Assembly (NCBI RefSeq): GCF_026738875.1
Contig: NZ_JAPQFJ010000002.1
Coordinates: forward strand, 305,982-369,981
DNA length: 64,000 bases
Reading direction: 5' to 3'
DNA from: Clostridium brassicae
GTDB lineage: Bacteria > Bacillota > Clostridia > Clostridiales > Clostridiaceae
In this document: one piece after another, positions 1 to 7,865 of the stretch
Position numbering within the stretch: the first letter of the stretch is position 1
Layout of the letters: every line of letters begins with the position of its first letter
Made by a program: the position numbers and the translations under genes
The notes under the pieces: generated by a model
The model's input: the letters and a program-made list of their open reading frames with translations, nothing else
Database searches by the model: none
Told to the model about the DNA's origin: nothing

Positions 1-218
1 GTCGTGCATGGAAGAGAATACGTGACCGCTACATTGCAACTCATCCTCTTTGCGAGGAGTGTAAACGGCAAGGAAAGCTGACCCCAGCAACCGAGGTACA
101 TCACATTCTTCCTCTTGCAAGAGGTGGAACACATGATAGAAGCAATCTGATGTCCCTTTGTACTTCTTGCCACTCTGCCATCACTGCAAAAGATGGAGAC
201 CGTTGGGGAACCCGGTAG
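1..218 (+). CDS. HNH endonuclease, C-terminal part (phage packaging)
   Basis: The open frame enters from the left edge (first full codon at 3) and stops at TAG 216-218. The translation shows CEEC near the start, then VHHILPLARGG and later LCTSCH, which is the paired-cysteine His-Asn-His layout of phage HNH nucleases. It lies just upstream of the small terminase. In HK97-type cos phages such an HNH protein works with terminase in cos cleavage (known for the family; inferred here). The start codon and N-terminus are outside the window. Confidence 0.85.
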   Translation, partial: RAWKRIRDRYIATHPLCEECKRQGKLTPATEVHHILPLARGGTHDRSNLMSLCTSCHSAITAKDGDRWGTR

Positions 219-329
219 GGGGAGTCAAATCTCCACAGCTTTTTAGATGTGCAACGGGCGTGGGGTAACGCGTGAAAATTCGCGGTTTCAAACAGGGTAA
301 TAGACCCATCAACGAAAAGAGGTGAGTGA

Positions 330-881
330 ATGGCCAAAGATGGAACAAATCGTGGCGGTGCCCGTATAGGCTCTGGTCAAAAAAAGAAACCACTTGCTGA
401 TAAAATTGCACAGGGAAATCCAGGTAAGAGAAAGCTAGAAATCATTGACTTCCAAAATACCGCTGATTTAAAGGGGCAGGAAATGCCAAAGCCAAGGGCC
501 ATGCTCTCAGCGGTGCAAAAGGACGGGAAAACCCTAGTAGCCAGCGAGATTTATGAAATTACTTGGAAATGGCTTGAGGAGCGAGGCTGTGCCCATTTGG
601 TGCTCCCACAGCTTCTAGAACGATATGCCATGAGTGCGGCCAGATGGATACAGTGTGAGGAGGCGGTAACTGAGTTTGGTTTTCTTGCCAAGCATCCAAC
701 TACCGGCAATGCTATTCAAAGTCCTTATGTAGCTATGAGCCAGAACTTTATGAGCCAGACAAACAGACTATGGATGGAGATTTATCAAATCGTTAAAGAG
801 AATTGTGCTACAGAGTATTCTGGTTTAAACCCACAGGACGATGTGATGGAGCGACTGCTATCTGCCCGCAGAGGAAAATAA
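330..881 (+). CDS. Phage terminase small subunit (P27 family)
   Basis: A 183-residue protein starting at ATG 330 behind AGAGGTGAGTGA. The basic, glycine-rich N-terminus (GGARIGSGQKKK, then GNPGKRKLE) and the following helical body match P27-type small terminases, which bind phage DNA and recruit the large subunit for packaging. The position directly after an HNH gene supports this. It is unusual that the large terminase gene does not follow immediately: about 5.3 kb of modification and metabolite genes (899-6122) separates the two subunits. Confidence 0.85.
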   Translation: MAKDGTNRGGARIGSGQKKKPLADKIAQGNPGKRKLEIIDFQNTADLKGQEMPKPRAMLSAVQKDGKTLVASEIYEITWKWLEERGCAHLVLPQLLERYAMSAARWIQCEEAVTEFGFLAKHPTTGNAIQSPYVAMSQNFMSQTNRLWMEIYQIVKENCATEYSGLNPQDDVMERLLSARRGK

Positions 882-898
882 AGATGAGGAGATATGTA

Positions 899-2080
899 AT
901 GAGTAAAAGATATTTAACAGCTGAAAGTGTATGTGCTGGACATCCTGATAAACTATGCGACATCATAGCAGATAGCATTTTAGAAGCATGTTTACGTAAA
1001 GACAAAGCATCACGTGTCGCTTGTGAGGTAATGGCAACCAAAGGGAAAATTATCGTGGCGGGCGAAATCTCCTGCAGCGAGAAAATAGACATCCGATACA
1101 TTGTTAGGAATGTCCTTAAAGAGATTGGATACAACCCTCTTAAATTCTTGATTTATGTATTTGTACACAAACAAAGTGTAGATATTGCAACTGGCGTGGA
1201 TACTGCACTGGAAGTAAGAAATGGGATAAACGAACAGTATGGTTCGATAGGTGCTGGAGACCAAGGAACTGTGTATGGCTATGCTACAAAGGAAACAGGA
1301 GAAATGCTTCCCCTACCCCTTGTACTATCTCACAGGATTGTAAAGAGACTGGATGATTGCCGAAAAGGGAAACTGATAAAAGGTATCCACCCAGATGGTA
1401 AAGCGCAGGTGACGGTGGAATATGAAGGAGACACTCCAGTGCGAATAAAGACTATTGTGATATCGGTACAGCATGATAAGAATAAAACACAGGAAGAACT
1501 AAAGGCAGATATCCTTAACAATGTCCTATGGCAGTGCTTTGAGGACTTCCCATTTGATGATGAAACAGAAATTCTCATTAACCCCTCTGGTAGATTTGTC
1601 GAAGGTGGTCCCGCTGCCGATACAGGCTTAACTGGTAGAAAAATTATGGTTGATACCTATGGAGGACTTGCATCCCATGGAGGTGGCGCACTTAGTGGTA
1701 AAGACCCCACCAAAGTTGACCGAAGCGGTGCCTATATGGCTCGGTACATTGCAAAGCATATCGTCTGGTGTGGATATGCAAAGAGATGTGAAGTTAGTAT
1801 ATCCTATGCCATTGGTAAGGCAAATCCTGTAGCCTTTTATGTAAATACCCTTGGCACAGGTATTGTTTCTGACGAAATATTAACTCTTGCTGCACAGGAA
1901 GTTTTCAATTTAAGACCTGCAGCCATTATTGAAAATCTACGTCTTAGAAATGTGATTTACTCTGACACCGCGACTTATGGTCACTTTAATAGTTGTCTAT
2001 TCCCGTGGGAGGATGTAAATAAGTACAGTGAATTTAGAAAGGCGGTGGAAAAGTATGTTGATAGAGAAGATAAAAACTAA
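899..2080 (+). CDS. metK: Phage-encoded S-adenosylmethionine synthetase
   Basis: A 393-residue protein that would make SAM from methionine and ATP. The N-terminus (AESVCAGHPDKLCD) carries the family GHPDK motif; further on are GAGDQGTVYGYA, HPDGKAQVTVEY, NPSGRFVEGGPAADTGLTGRK and the glycine-rich loop GGLASHGGGALSGKDPTKVDRS. All are MetK signatures at the usual spacing and family length. ATG 899 was chosen because GAGGAGA precedes it; an in-frame upstream start at 803 would lie inside the small terminase gene. The end overlaps the DNA methyltransferase gene, so this phage copy probably supplies SAM for that enzyme (inference). Confidence 0.93.
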   Translation: MSKRYLTAESVCAGHPDKLCDIIADSILEACLRKDKASRVACEVMATKGKIIVAGEISCSEKIDIRYIVRNVLKEIGYNPLKFLIYVFVHKQSVDIATGVDTALEVRNGINEQYGSIGAGDQGTVYGYATKETGEMLPLPLVLSHRIVKRLDDCRKGKLIKGIHPDGKAQVTVEYEGDTPVRIKTIVISVQHDKNKTQEELKADILNNVLWQCFEDFPFDDETEILINPSGRFVEGGPAADTGLTGRKIMVDTYGGLASHGGGALSGKDPTKVDRSGAYMARYIAKHIVWCGYAKRCEVSISYAIGKANPVAFYVNTLGTGIVSDEILTLAAQEVFNLRPAAIIENLRLRNVIYSDTATYGHFNSCLFPWEDVNKYSEFRKAVEKYVDREDKN

Positions 2081-3296
2081 ACAACTCATCCCCGCTGAAT
2101 ATAACCCAAGGAAGGATTTAAAACCGGGTGATCCGGAATATGAGAAACTTAAACGCTCCCTTGAGGAGTTTGGATATGTAGAACCCGTAATATGGAATAA
2201 GACCACAGGCAGAGTCATCGGAGGCCATCAACGTTTGAAAATCCTGCTGAGTATGGGCATGGATGAGATAGAATGCGTAGTTGTTGAAATGGATGAGCAA
2301 AAGGAGAAGGCGCTGAACATTGCACTAAATAAAATAAGTGGTGATTGGGATAAAGACAAATTAGCACTTCTCATCACGGACTTAAATGCTTCAGACTTTG
2401 ATGTGTCTTTGACAGGTTTTGACCCGGGAGAGTTGGAGGATCTTTTCAAGGATTCCCTTAAGGATAATATAAAAGAAGATGATTTCGATGTAGACAGCGA
2501 GCTGAAAAAGCCCGCTGTTTCGCATTTAGGGGATATTTGGCTACTTGGGCAGCATCGATTAGTCTGCGGAGACAGTACAAAGAAAGACACCTTTAATGTC
2601 TTGATGGATGGGAAAACTGCTAATTTGGTAGTTACGGACCCTCCATATAATGTTAACTATGAAGGCACTGCTGGAAAAATCAAAAATGACAATATGGCTA
2701 ACGAAACGTTCTACGATTTCCTGCTTGCAGCATTTCAGAACACCGAAGCAGTAATGGCGAAGGACGCTTCTATTTATGTATTCCATGCGGATACCGAAGG
2801 ACTCAATTTTAGAAGAGCATTCTCCGATGCAGGATTTTATCTTTCCGGTACTTGTATATGGAAAAAGCAGTCCCTTGTTCTCGGTCGCTCTCCTTATCAG
2901 TGGCAGCATGAACCTATTCTCTTTGGGTGGAAAAAGAAAGGCAAGCATAACTGGTATTCCGATAGAAAGCAGACCACCATCTGGGAATTTGAGAAACCGA
3001 AGAAAAACAGTGATCATCCTACGATGAAGCCAGTTGCACTTGTGGCCTACCCTATTTTGAATTCAAGCCTTTCTAATTGTATCGTGCTTGATCCTTTTGG
3101 TGGTTCAGGAAGCACACTGATTGCCTGTGAGCAGACAGATAGAATCTGCTACAGCATTGAACTGGATGAAAAGTACTGTGATGTTATTGTGAAAAGGTAT
3201 ATTGAGCAAGTTGGAAACTCAGACAGTGTGTTTCTCCTAAGAGATGGTTCGAAAATAAGATATTGTGACCTGCCAGACGTTGCTACCGCCGATTAA
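2055..3296 (+). CDS. ParB-domain DNA methyltransferase (N4/N6 type)
   Basis: 413 residues. The first ~110 form a ParB/Srx-like domain (PAEYNPRKDLKPGD, then KTTGRVIGGHQRL). The rest is a SAM-dependent amino-methyltransferase with catalytic DPPYNVNYEG (motif IV) preceding the SAM-binding DPFGGSGSTLIACEQ (motif I), the beta-class order. This fusion is common in Firmicute prophages, where it methylates adenine or cytosine amino groups and may protect phage DNA from host restriction. Start ATG 2055 follows GGCGGTGGAA and overlaps metK by 26 bp, implying translational coupling with the SAM synthetase. Confidence 0.92.
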   Translation: MLIEKIKTKQLIPAEYNPRKDLKPGDPEYEKLKRSLEEFGYVEPVIWNKTTGRVIGGHQRLKILLSMGMDEIECVVVEMDEQKEKALNIALNKISGDWDKDKLALLITDLNASDFDVSLTGFDPGELEDLFKDSLKDNIKEDDFDVDSELKKPAVSHLGDIWLLGQHRLVCGDSTKKDTFNVLMDGKTANLVVTDPPYNVNYEGTAGKIKNDNMANETFYDFLLAAFQNTEAVMAKDASIYVFHADTEGLNFRRAFSDAGFYLSGTCIWKKQSLVLGRSPYQWQHEPILFGWKKKGKHNWYSDRKQTTIWEFEKPKKNSDHPTMKPVALVAYPILNSSLSNCIVLDPFGGSGSTLIACEQTDRICYSIELDEKYCDVIVKRYIEQVGNSDSVFLLRDGSKIRYCDLPDVATAD

Positions 3297-3346
3297 TGGA
3301 ACAGTATTTTCTACAGAAAGATGCTCTAAATGACTTGATATTAACA

Positions 3347-3377
3347 GCCTTTAGAGTGATATATGTATGTACCGAAA
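3347..3377 (+). repeat. Intergenic leader repeat, copy 1
   Basis: The core TTTAGAGTGATATATGTA followed by CCGAAA is shared with a second copy at 4481-4512. The copies also share TTG-N-TAT about 10-15 bp upstream. This copy ends 20 bp before the next gene. A short open frame (3296-3394, 32 codons) runs through it, but the second copy has one extra T that destroys that frame, so conservation is at nucleotide level. Confidence 0.6.
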
Positions 3378-3396
3378 ATAGAAAGGCGGTATAAAA

Positions 3397-4182
3397 ATGC
3401 AGATAAACTATAATGTCACAGGAGCAAAAAGAAAAGAGTTAGTCAACGCAATCAGCCAAAAACTGAATGCTCCTGCAAGATATCTTGGAGCACCTACATT
3501 TGCATATGAGGTGGAAGACTACAACATTGACAAAAACGGGGTAGTCAGAGGACCAGATAATTCTGAACTGGTTAATGATCTATTAGGCCTTTATGACTTC
3601 AATGCGGTTACAGTAGAATTTGACACACCACTTCCAGAAGCGCCTGTTCCTGAAAATATTCAAGTTCCCAATGAAGCGGCTCTTGGGGGTATGGAAAGTC
3701 CAAATAGTGATTACGAAGAACCTCCCGTATACAGCGAATCAAATGAAACCGAAGAAGCTATTAGTTTGATTATTCAAATGCCGAGGGAGGGTTTTAGCGA
3801 AACTGCACTTGGTAACCTAAAAGGATTGGTAGAAAGCAAAGAAACCCTTATAAAGAAAGCACTTGATACTGACTCTATTCCCATTATCATAAATGAGGAA
3901 TTTATAACCTTCCCTTGGTTCCAGAGTGAGTGCTCCGCAGAGGAGGTGAAGGCTTATACCCACTTTGTAACAGCACTTTGTGAAATGGCAAAGAAGCAGA
4001 CCCGCGTCAACTCGACCGAGAAATCAGTGGAGAATGAAAAGTACGCTTTCCGTTGTTTCCTTCTAAGACTTGGATTTATCGGGCCAGAATACAAAACAGA
4101 ACGAAAAATTCTCCTCTCCAAACTGTCGGGTAGCTCTGCCTTCAAAAGCGGAAGTGCCAAGCATGAGGAGGTGAGTGAATAA
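3397..4182 (+). CDS. Phage 'virulence-type' protein, function unknown
   Basis: 261 residues. I recognise it only as a type often labelled virulence-related in Clostridial prophages; no catalytic motif is evident. The N-terminal ~75 residues form a compact alpha/beta region (KRKELVNAISQKLNAPARYLGAPTFAYEV), then an acidic, Pro/Glu-rich linker (~80-120), then a helical part. Residues ~211-249 (VENEKYAFRCFLLRLGFIGP onward, ending LSGSSAF) closely match the C-terminus of the amidoligase encoded at 4545, so the two proteins share a C-terminal module. The stop overlaps the next start (ATGA-type). Confidence 0.6.
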   Translation: MQINYNVTGAKRKELVNAISQKLNAPARYLGAPTFAYEVEDYNIDKNGVVRGPDNSELVNDLLGLYDFNAVTVEFDTPLPEAPVPENIQVPNEAALGGMESPNSDYEEPPVYSESNETEEAISLIIQMPREGFSETALGNLKGLVESKETLIKKALDTDSIPIIINEEFITFPWFQSECSAEEVKAYTHFVTALCEMAKKQTRVNSTEKSVENEKYAFRCFLLRLGFIGPEYKTERKILLSKLSGSSAFKSGSAKHEEVSE

Positions 4183-4409
4183 TGAATATCATTCACCCAG
4201 AAATGCTAAAGCAACTTAGAAGTTATTACACTCCAGGAACTCGTGTCATGCTACTTAAGATGAATGACCCTTATACCAAGCTTCAGCCAGGAGATAAAGG
4301 TACGGTTACTAGTGTTGATGATATGGGAACTATCCACGTCAGTTGGGATTCAGGCAGTTCCCTTGGAGTGGTTTTTGGAGAGGATTTATGCAAGAAAATC
4401 GAAGAATAA
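4182..4409 (+). CDS. DUF4314 domain protein
   Basis: A 75-residue protein starting on the overlap with the upstream gene. The middle segment (RVMLLKMNDPYTKLQPGDKG, then VDDMGTIHVSWDSGSSLGV) is the KOW/SH3-like barrel typical of DUF4314, a small family common in Firmicute phages and conjugative elements. Its biochemical role is unknown. Coupling to the preceding gene and closeness to the amidoligase suggest it belongs to the same accessory cassette. Confidence 0.8.
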   Translation: MNIIHPEMLKQLRSYYTPGTRVMLLKMNDPYTKLQPGDKGTVTSVDDMGTIHVSWDSGSSLGVVFGEDLCKKIEE

Positions 4410-4480
4410 AAATACACATTTTAAGCCCAATATGGCAGTAAATATGTAGATTTGTATTGCAGAATTGTCTTGCTATATAA

Positions 4481-4512
4481 GCCTTTTAGAGTGATATATG
4501 TACATGCCGAAA
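4481..4512 (+). repeat. Intergenic leader repeat, copy 2
   Basis: Second copy of the TTTAGAGTGATATATGTA...CCGAAA element, 33 bp before the amidoligase start. It lies in the 135-bp gap after DUF4314, which otherwise holds no gene. With copy 1 it marks the 5' side of two genes whose products share a C-terminal module. Confidence 0.6.
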
Positions 4513-4544
4513 GGACAAACACACTTTAAAAGGAGCGAGACACG

Positions 4545-5444
4545 ATGTTAAGTGCAAAATTCGGGATTGAGATTGAATTTACAGGGATTACAAGGGAAAG
4601 GGCGGCTAGAGTCGCTGCAGAGTTTTTGCAAGGCATTTACAGTGAAGGCGGGACTTACTACGACACCAAGAAGGTAAAAACTTCAGATGGTCGAGTGTGG
4701 AAGTTTATGTACGATGGGAGCATCAACTGCCAAAGAAAAGAAGGTAGAAGAAAAGTAGCTGCAGGTAGAGATTATAGTGTTGAGTTGGTTAGTCCAATTC
4801 TAACCTACCGGGAGGACATTGAAACTTTGCAAGAGCTAGTAAGAAAGCTTCGCAAAGCTGGAGCCTTTACAAATACATCTTGCGGAATTCACATTCATCT
4901 AGACGGTGCTGAACATACCCCACGAAGCATTCGAAACTTTGTAAATATCATTGCAAGCAAAAATGACTTATTTTATAAAGCACTTCAGATTGCACCGCAG
5001 AGAATGAATTACTGCAAAAAGATGGACAGCATTTTGGTTGAGAAGATAAACCGTAAAAAGCCTAGAACCATGAGACAAATTGAGGACATTTGGTACGAGG
5101 GCTACAGCGAGAGTAGAAACACTCATTACCACAACAGCCGCTACCATTTCCTCAACCTTCACAGCTTTTTTACCGGAAACCATACAGTTGAACTTAGAGG
5201 GTTCAATAGCGAACTTCATGCAGGAAAGATAAGAAGCTACATTGTTCTAGCACTTGCCATCAACCACCAAGCCTTAACACAAAAGTGTGCATCAGCAAAG
5301 AAACCGCAGGTGGAAAACGAGAAATTTGCCATGAGAACCTATCTAAACCGGATTGGTTTCATTGGGGATGAATTTGCAAACTGCAGAGAACATTTGACAG
5401 CAGCACTTTCGGGTTCAGCTGCATGGCGGTTTCGGGCGGCCTGA
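4545..5444 (+). CDS. Amidoligase-family protein (GS/COOH-NH2 ligase-like)
   Basis: 299 residues. N-terminal FGIEIEFTG (GxExE-type), central GIHIHLDG and later TVELRGF are the conserved acidic and His motifs of the Amidoligase_2 family, glutamine-synthetase-fold enzymes predicted to form amide bonds between a carboxylate and an amine using ATP. Published comparative genomics links this family with gamma-glutamylcyclotransferases in phages, and one follows here. Residues ~256-294 repeat the C-terminal module of the protein at 3397. Start ATG 4545 is preceded by AAAGGAGCGAG. The substrate is unknown. Confidence 0.85.
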   Translation: MLSAKFGIEIEFTGITRERAARVAAEFLQGIYSEGGTYYDTKKVKTSDGRVWKFMYDGSINCQRKEGRRKVAAGRDYSVELVSPILTYREDIETLQELVRKLRKAGAFTNTSCGIHIHLDGAEHTPRSIRNFVNIIASKNDLFYKALQIAPQRMNYCKKMDSILVEKINRKKPRTMRQIEDIWYEGYSESRNTHYHNSRYHFLNLHSFFTGNHTVELRGFNSELHAGKIRSYIVLALAINHQALTQKCASAKKPQVENEKFAMRTYLNRIGFIGDEFANCREHLTAALSGSAAWRFRAA

Positions 5445-5482
5445 GCTGCCCCTAACCCACAAAGCTAAGAAGGAGGATTACA

Positions 5483-5941
5483 ATGAAGAATAAATTATAC
5501 CTTGCCTATGGCTCCAACCTTAATCTAAAGCAAATGGCCGACAGATGCCCCACAGCGAAGGTGGTAGGAGCAAGCCAAATCAATGACCACCGCCTATTAT
5601 TTAGAGGGGCACACGCGGGCGCTGTGGCGACAATCGAGCCTTTTGAGGGTGGCAACGTACCAGTTTTAGTTTGGGAGATTACACCGACCGATGAAGCGGC
5701 ACTTGACCGTTACGAGGGATGGCCGTTCCTTTATCGAAAGGAAACAATAAAAGTAAAGTTGGGAGGCAAAACCGTCAAGGCGATGGTCTACATCATGAAT
5801 GATGGTAGACCGCTTGGACAGCCGAGTTGTTATTATTACAGTACAATTTTAGAAGGCTATAAGAGTGCGGGCTTCGATGTGGAAATCCTGCGCAAAGCGA
5901 CAACCGATTCAATAGAATCGGAGGAGGTAGCCAATGAATGA
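5483..5941 (+). CDS. Gamma-glutamylcyclotransferase (AIG2/GGCT-like)
   Basis: 152 residues. It starts with LYLAYGSNLNLKQM, the YGSNL signature of the GGCT fold that binds a gamma-glutamyl group, and DRYEGWPFLYRKE matches the conserved region carrying the acidic catalytic residue. Family members release 5-oxoproline from gamma-glutamyl amines. Placed next to an amidoligase, it could trim or reverse a gamma-glutamyl tag (inference). AGAAGGAGG precedes the ATG, and the end overlaps the next gene by 8 bp. Confidence 0.88.
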   Translation: MKNKLYLAYGSNLNLKQMADRCPTAKVVGASQINDHRLLFRGAHAGAVATIEPFEGGNVPVLVWEITPTDEAALDRYEGWPFLYRKETIKVKLGGKTVKAMVYIMNDGRPLGQPSCYYYSTILEGYKSAGFDVEILRKATTDSIESEEVANE

Positions 5942-6122
5942 GATAATTAAGCAACAAATCCTTTCCATCCGAGAAAGTGGAGTCACAAATATGTTTGATG
6001 TGGACCGAGTACAGTATGAGGCAAATGAACGAGGGTTTTATGAATTGGTAGTCTATTTAATAGACCATAAAGCAGAATATGCCCATTTCATACTGACGGG
6101 TGAAGTGGATAAAAAGAAATAA
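5934..6122 (+). CDS. DUF5049-like small phage protein
   Basis: 62 residues beginning MNEIIKQQILSIRESGVTNM and containing FDVDRVQYEANERGF, the pattern of DUF5049, a small uncharacterised phage family usually found upstream of the large terminase. It overlaps the GGCT gene by 8 bp with GGAGGTAGCCA as ribosome binding site, so it is probably co-translated. No catalytic motif is visible. Confidence 0.75.
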   Translation: MNEIIKQQILSIRESGVTNMFDVDRVQYEANERGFYELVVYLIDHKAEYAHFILTGEVDKKK

Positions 6123-6141
6123 CTAAATCTAAATAGGATAG

Positions 6142-6180
6142 AGAAAAGGGCTTTATTTATAGGATTGAGGCTCTTTTCTT
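6142..6180 (+). terminator. Probable rho-independent terminator
   Basis: An 11-bp stem (AGAAAAGGGCT with GGCTCTTTTCT, including G-T pairs), loop of 16, ends in a T-rich strand. It separates the accessory cassette from the large terminase gene. Confidence 0.5.
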
Positions 6181-6210
6181 ATGTCCTTTTCCATAAAAGG
6201 GGCGGTGTTT

Positions 6211-7815
6211 ATGCGGAAACTGAAGAAATATAAGCCGACCGCCTTTATAGCTGAAGGGTCATATTACGATAAGGACGCTGCTGATTACGCTGTGGCTTTT
6301 ATCGAAGCACTCTCCCATACGAAAGGTTCATGGGCAGGCAAGCCTTTTGAACTTATCGACTGGCAGGAACAAATTGTCCGTGATTTATTCGGTATCTTAA
6401 AACCTAATGGATACCGGCAGTTTAACACGGCTTATATAGAAATACCTAAAAAGATGGGAAAAAGCGAGCTTGCAGCAGCAATCGCACTTCTCCTCACTTG
6501 TGGAGATGGTGAAGAACGAGCAGAGGTATACGGTTGTGCCGCAGATCGCCAGCAGGCATCAATTGTATTTGAAGTAGCAGCCGATATGGTGCGGATGTGT
6601 CCAGCGCTGAATAAACGAGTGAAGTTGCTGGCTTCAACTAAACGACTGGTGTACCTGCCGACCAACAGCTTTTATCAGGTATTGTCGGCTGAAGCCTACT
6701 CAAAACACGGCTTCAATATACATGGTGTTGTTTTTGATGAACTTCATACTCAGCCAAATAGGAAACTATTTGATGTTATGACAAAAGGGTCCGGTGATGC
6801 GAGGACCCAACCGCTATATTTTCTTATCACCACTGCAGGGACGGATACCCAGAGTATCTGCTATGAAACACACCAAAAAGCGGTTGATATTATTGAGGGC
6901 AGAAAATACGATCCTACTTTTTATCCCGTAATCTACGGTGCCAAAGAAGAGGATGATTGGACTGATCCTAAAGTATGGAAGAAAGCAAATCCAAGCTTAG
7001 GAATTACAGTAAGTATCGATAAAGTTAGAGCCGCTTGTGAAAGTGCAAAGCAGAACCCTGCTGAGGAAAATAGCTTTCGACAACTGCGTCTGAACCAGTG
7101 GGTTAAGCAATCTGTCCGTTGGATGCCAATGGCAAAGTGGGATGCCTGTGCGTTTCCAGTAAAACCAGAGAGCCTTGAAGGTCGAGTATGCTATGGAGGA
7201 CTTGATTTATCCTCCACCACTGACATTACAGCCTTCGTGCTGGTGTTCCCACCGGAGGATGAAACAGATAAATATACCGTTCTCCCATATTTTTGGATGC
7301 CGGAGGATAACATTGACCTCCGAGTTCGACGAGACCACGTGCAATACGACCTTTGGGAGAAGCAGGGACACATTTTAACTACCGAGGGAAATGTAGTCCA
7401 TTATGGATACATTGAAAAATTCATTGAAGAACTGGGGGAAAAGTACAACATTCGAGAGATTGCTTTTGATCGTTGGGGCGCTGTTCAGATGGTGCAGAAC
7501 CTTGAAGGGTTAGGTTTTACTGTAGTTCCCTTCGGTCAAGGTTTTAAAGATATGTCACCACCTACAAAGGAACTTATGAAACTGACATTAGAAGAAAGAA
7601 TAGCACACGGCGGGCATCCAGTACTACGGTGGATGATGGATAACATCTATATAAAAACAGATCCGGCTGGAAATATAAAACCGGACAAGGAAAAAAGTAC
7701 AGAAAAAATAGATGGAGCAGTGGCAACTATTATGGCACTCGACCGCGCCATCCGCTGTGGACCAGGTAATAGTGGAGACTCGGTGTATGACGAGAGAGGT
7801 TTAATAATTCTATAA
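6211..7815 (+). CDS. Phage terminase large subunit
   Basis: 534 residues: the ATPase-nuclease that packages DNA into proheads. Walker A-like IPKKMGKSELAAA and Walker B GVVFDELHTQ with the catalytic Glu lie in the N-terminal ATPase half, followed by the coupling segment FLITTAGTD. The C-terminal half carries acidic residues of the RNase H-like nuclease (GGLDLSSTTD, AFDRWG, DGAVATIMALDRA). ATG 6211 follows GGGGCGGTG and was preferred over the in-frame ATG at 6181, which lacks a ribosome site. Confidence 0.95.
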   Translation: MRKLKKYKPTAFIAEGSYYDKDAADYAVAFIEALSHTKGSWAGKPFELIDWQEQIVRDLFGILKPNGYRQFNTAYIEIPKKMGKSELAAAIALLLTCGDGEERAEVYGCAADRQQASIVFEVAADMVRMCPALNKRVKLLASTKRLVYLPTNSFYQVLSAEAYSKHGFNIHGVVFDELHTQPNRKLFDVMTKGSGDARTQPLYFLITTAGTDTQSICYETHQKAVDIIEGRKYDPTFYPVIYGAKEEDDWTDPKVWKKANPSLGITVSIDKVRAACESAKQNPAEENSFRQLRLNQWVKQSVRWMPMAKWDACAFPVKPESLEGRVCYGGLDLSSTTDITAFVLVFPPEDETDKYTVLPYFWMPEDNIDLRVRRDHVQYDLWEKQGHILTTEGNVVHYGYIEKFIEELGEKYNIREIAFDRWGAVQMVQNLEGLGFTVVPFGQGFKDMSPPTKELMKLTLEERIAHGGHPVLRWMMDNIYIKTDPAGNIKPDKEKSTEKIDGAVATIMALDRAIRCGPGNSGDSVYDERGLIIL

Positions 7816-7865
7816 ATTTCAATGATTGTTTGTGGTGTAATTCTTTCAATTTGGAGGTGAGGCCT

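Noticed and set aside
3296..3394. A 32-codon open frame (MEQYFLQKDALNDLILTAFR...) starting on the methyltransferase stop
   Set aside because: It runs through the leader repeat, whose second copy has an indel that would break the frame; no ribosome site is evident. Kept only as a note.
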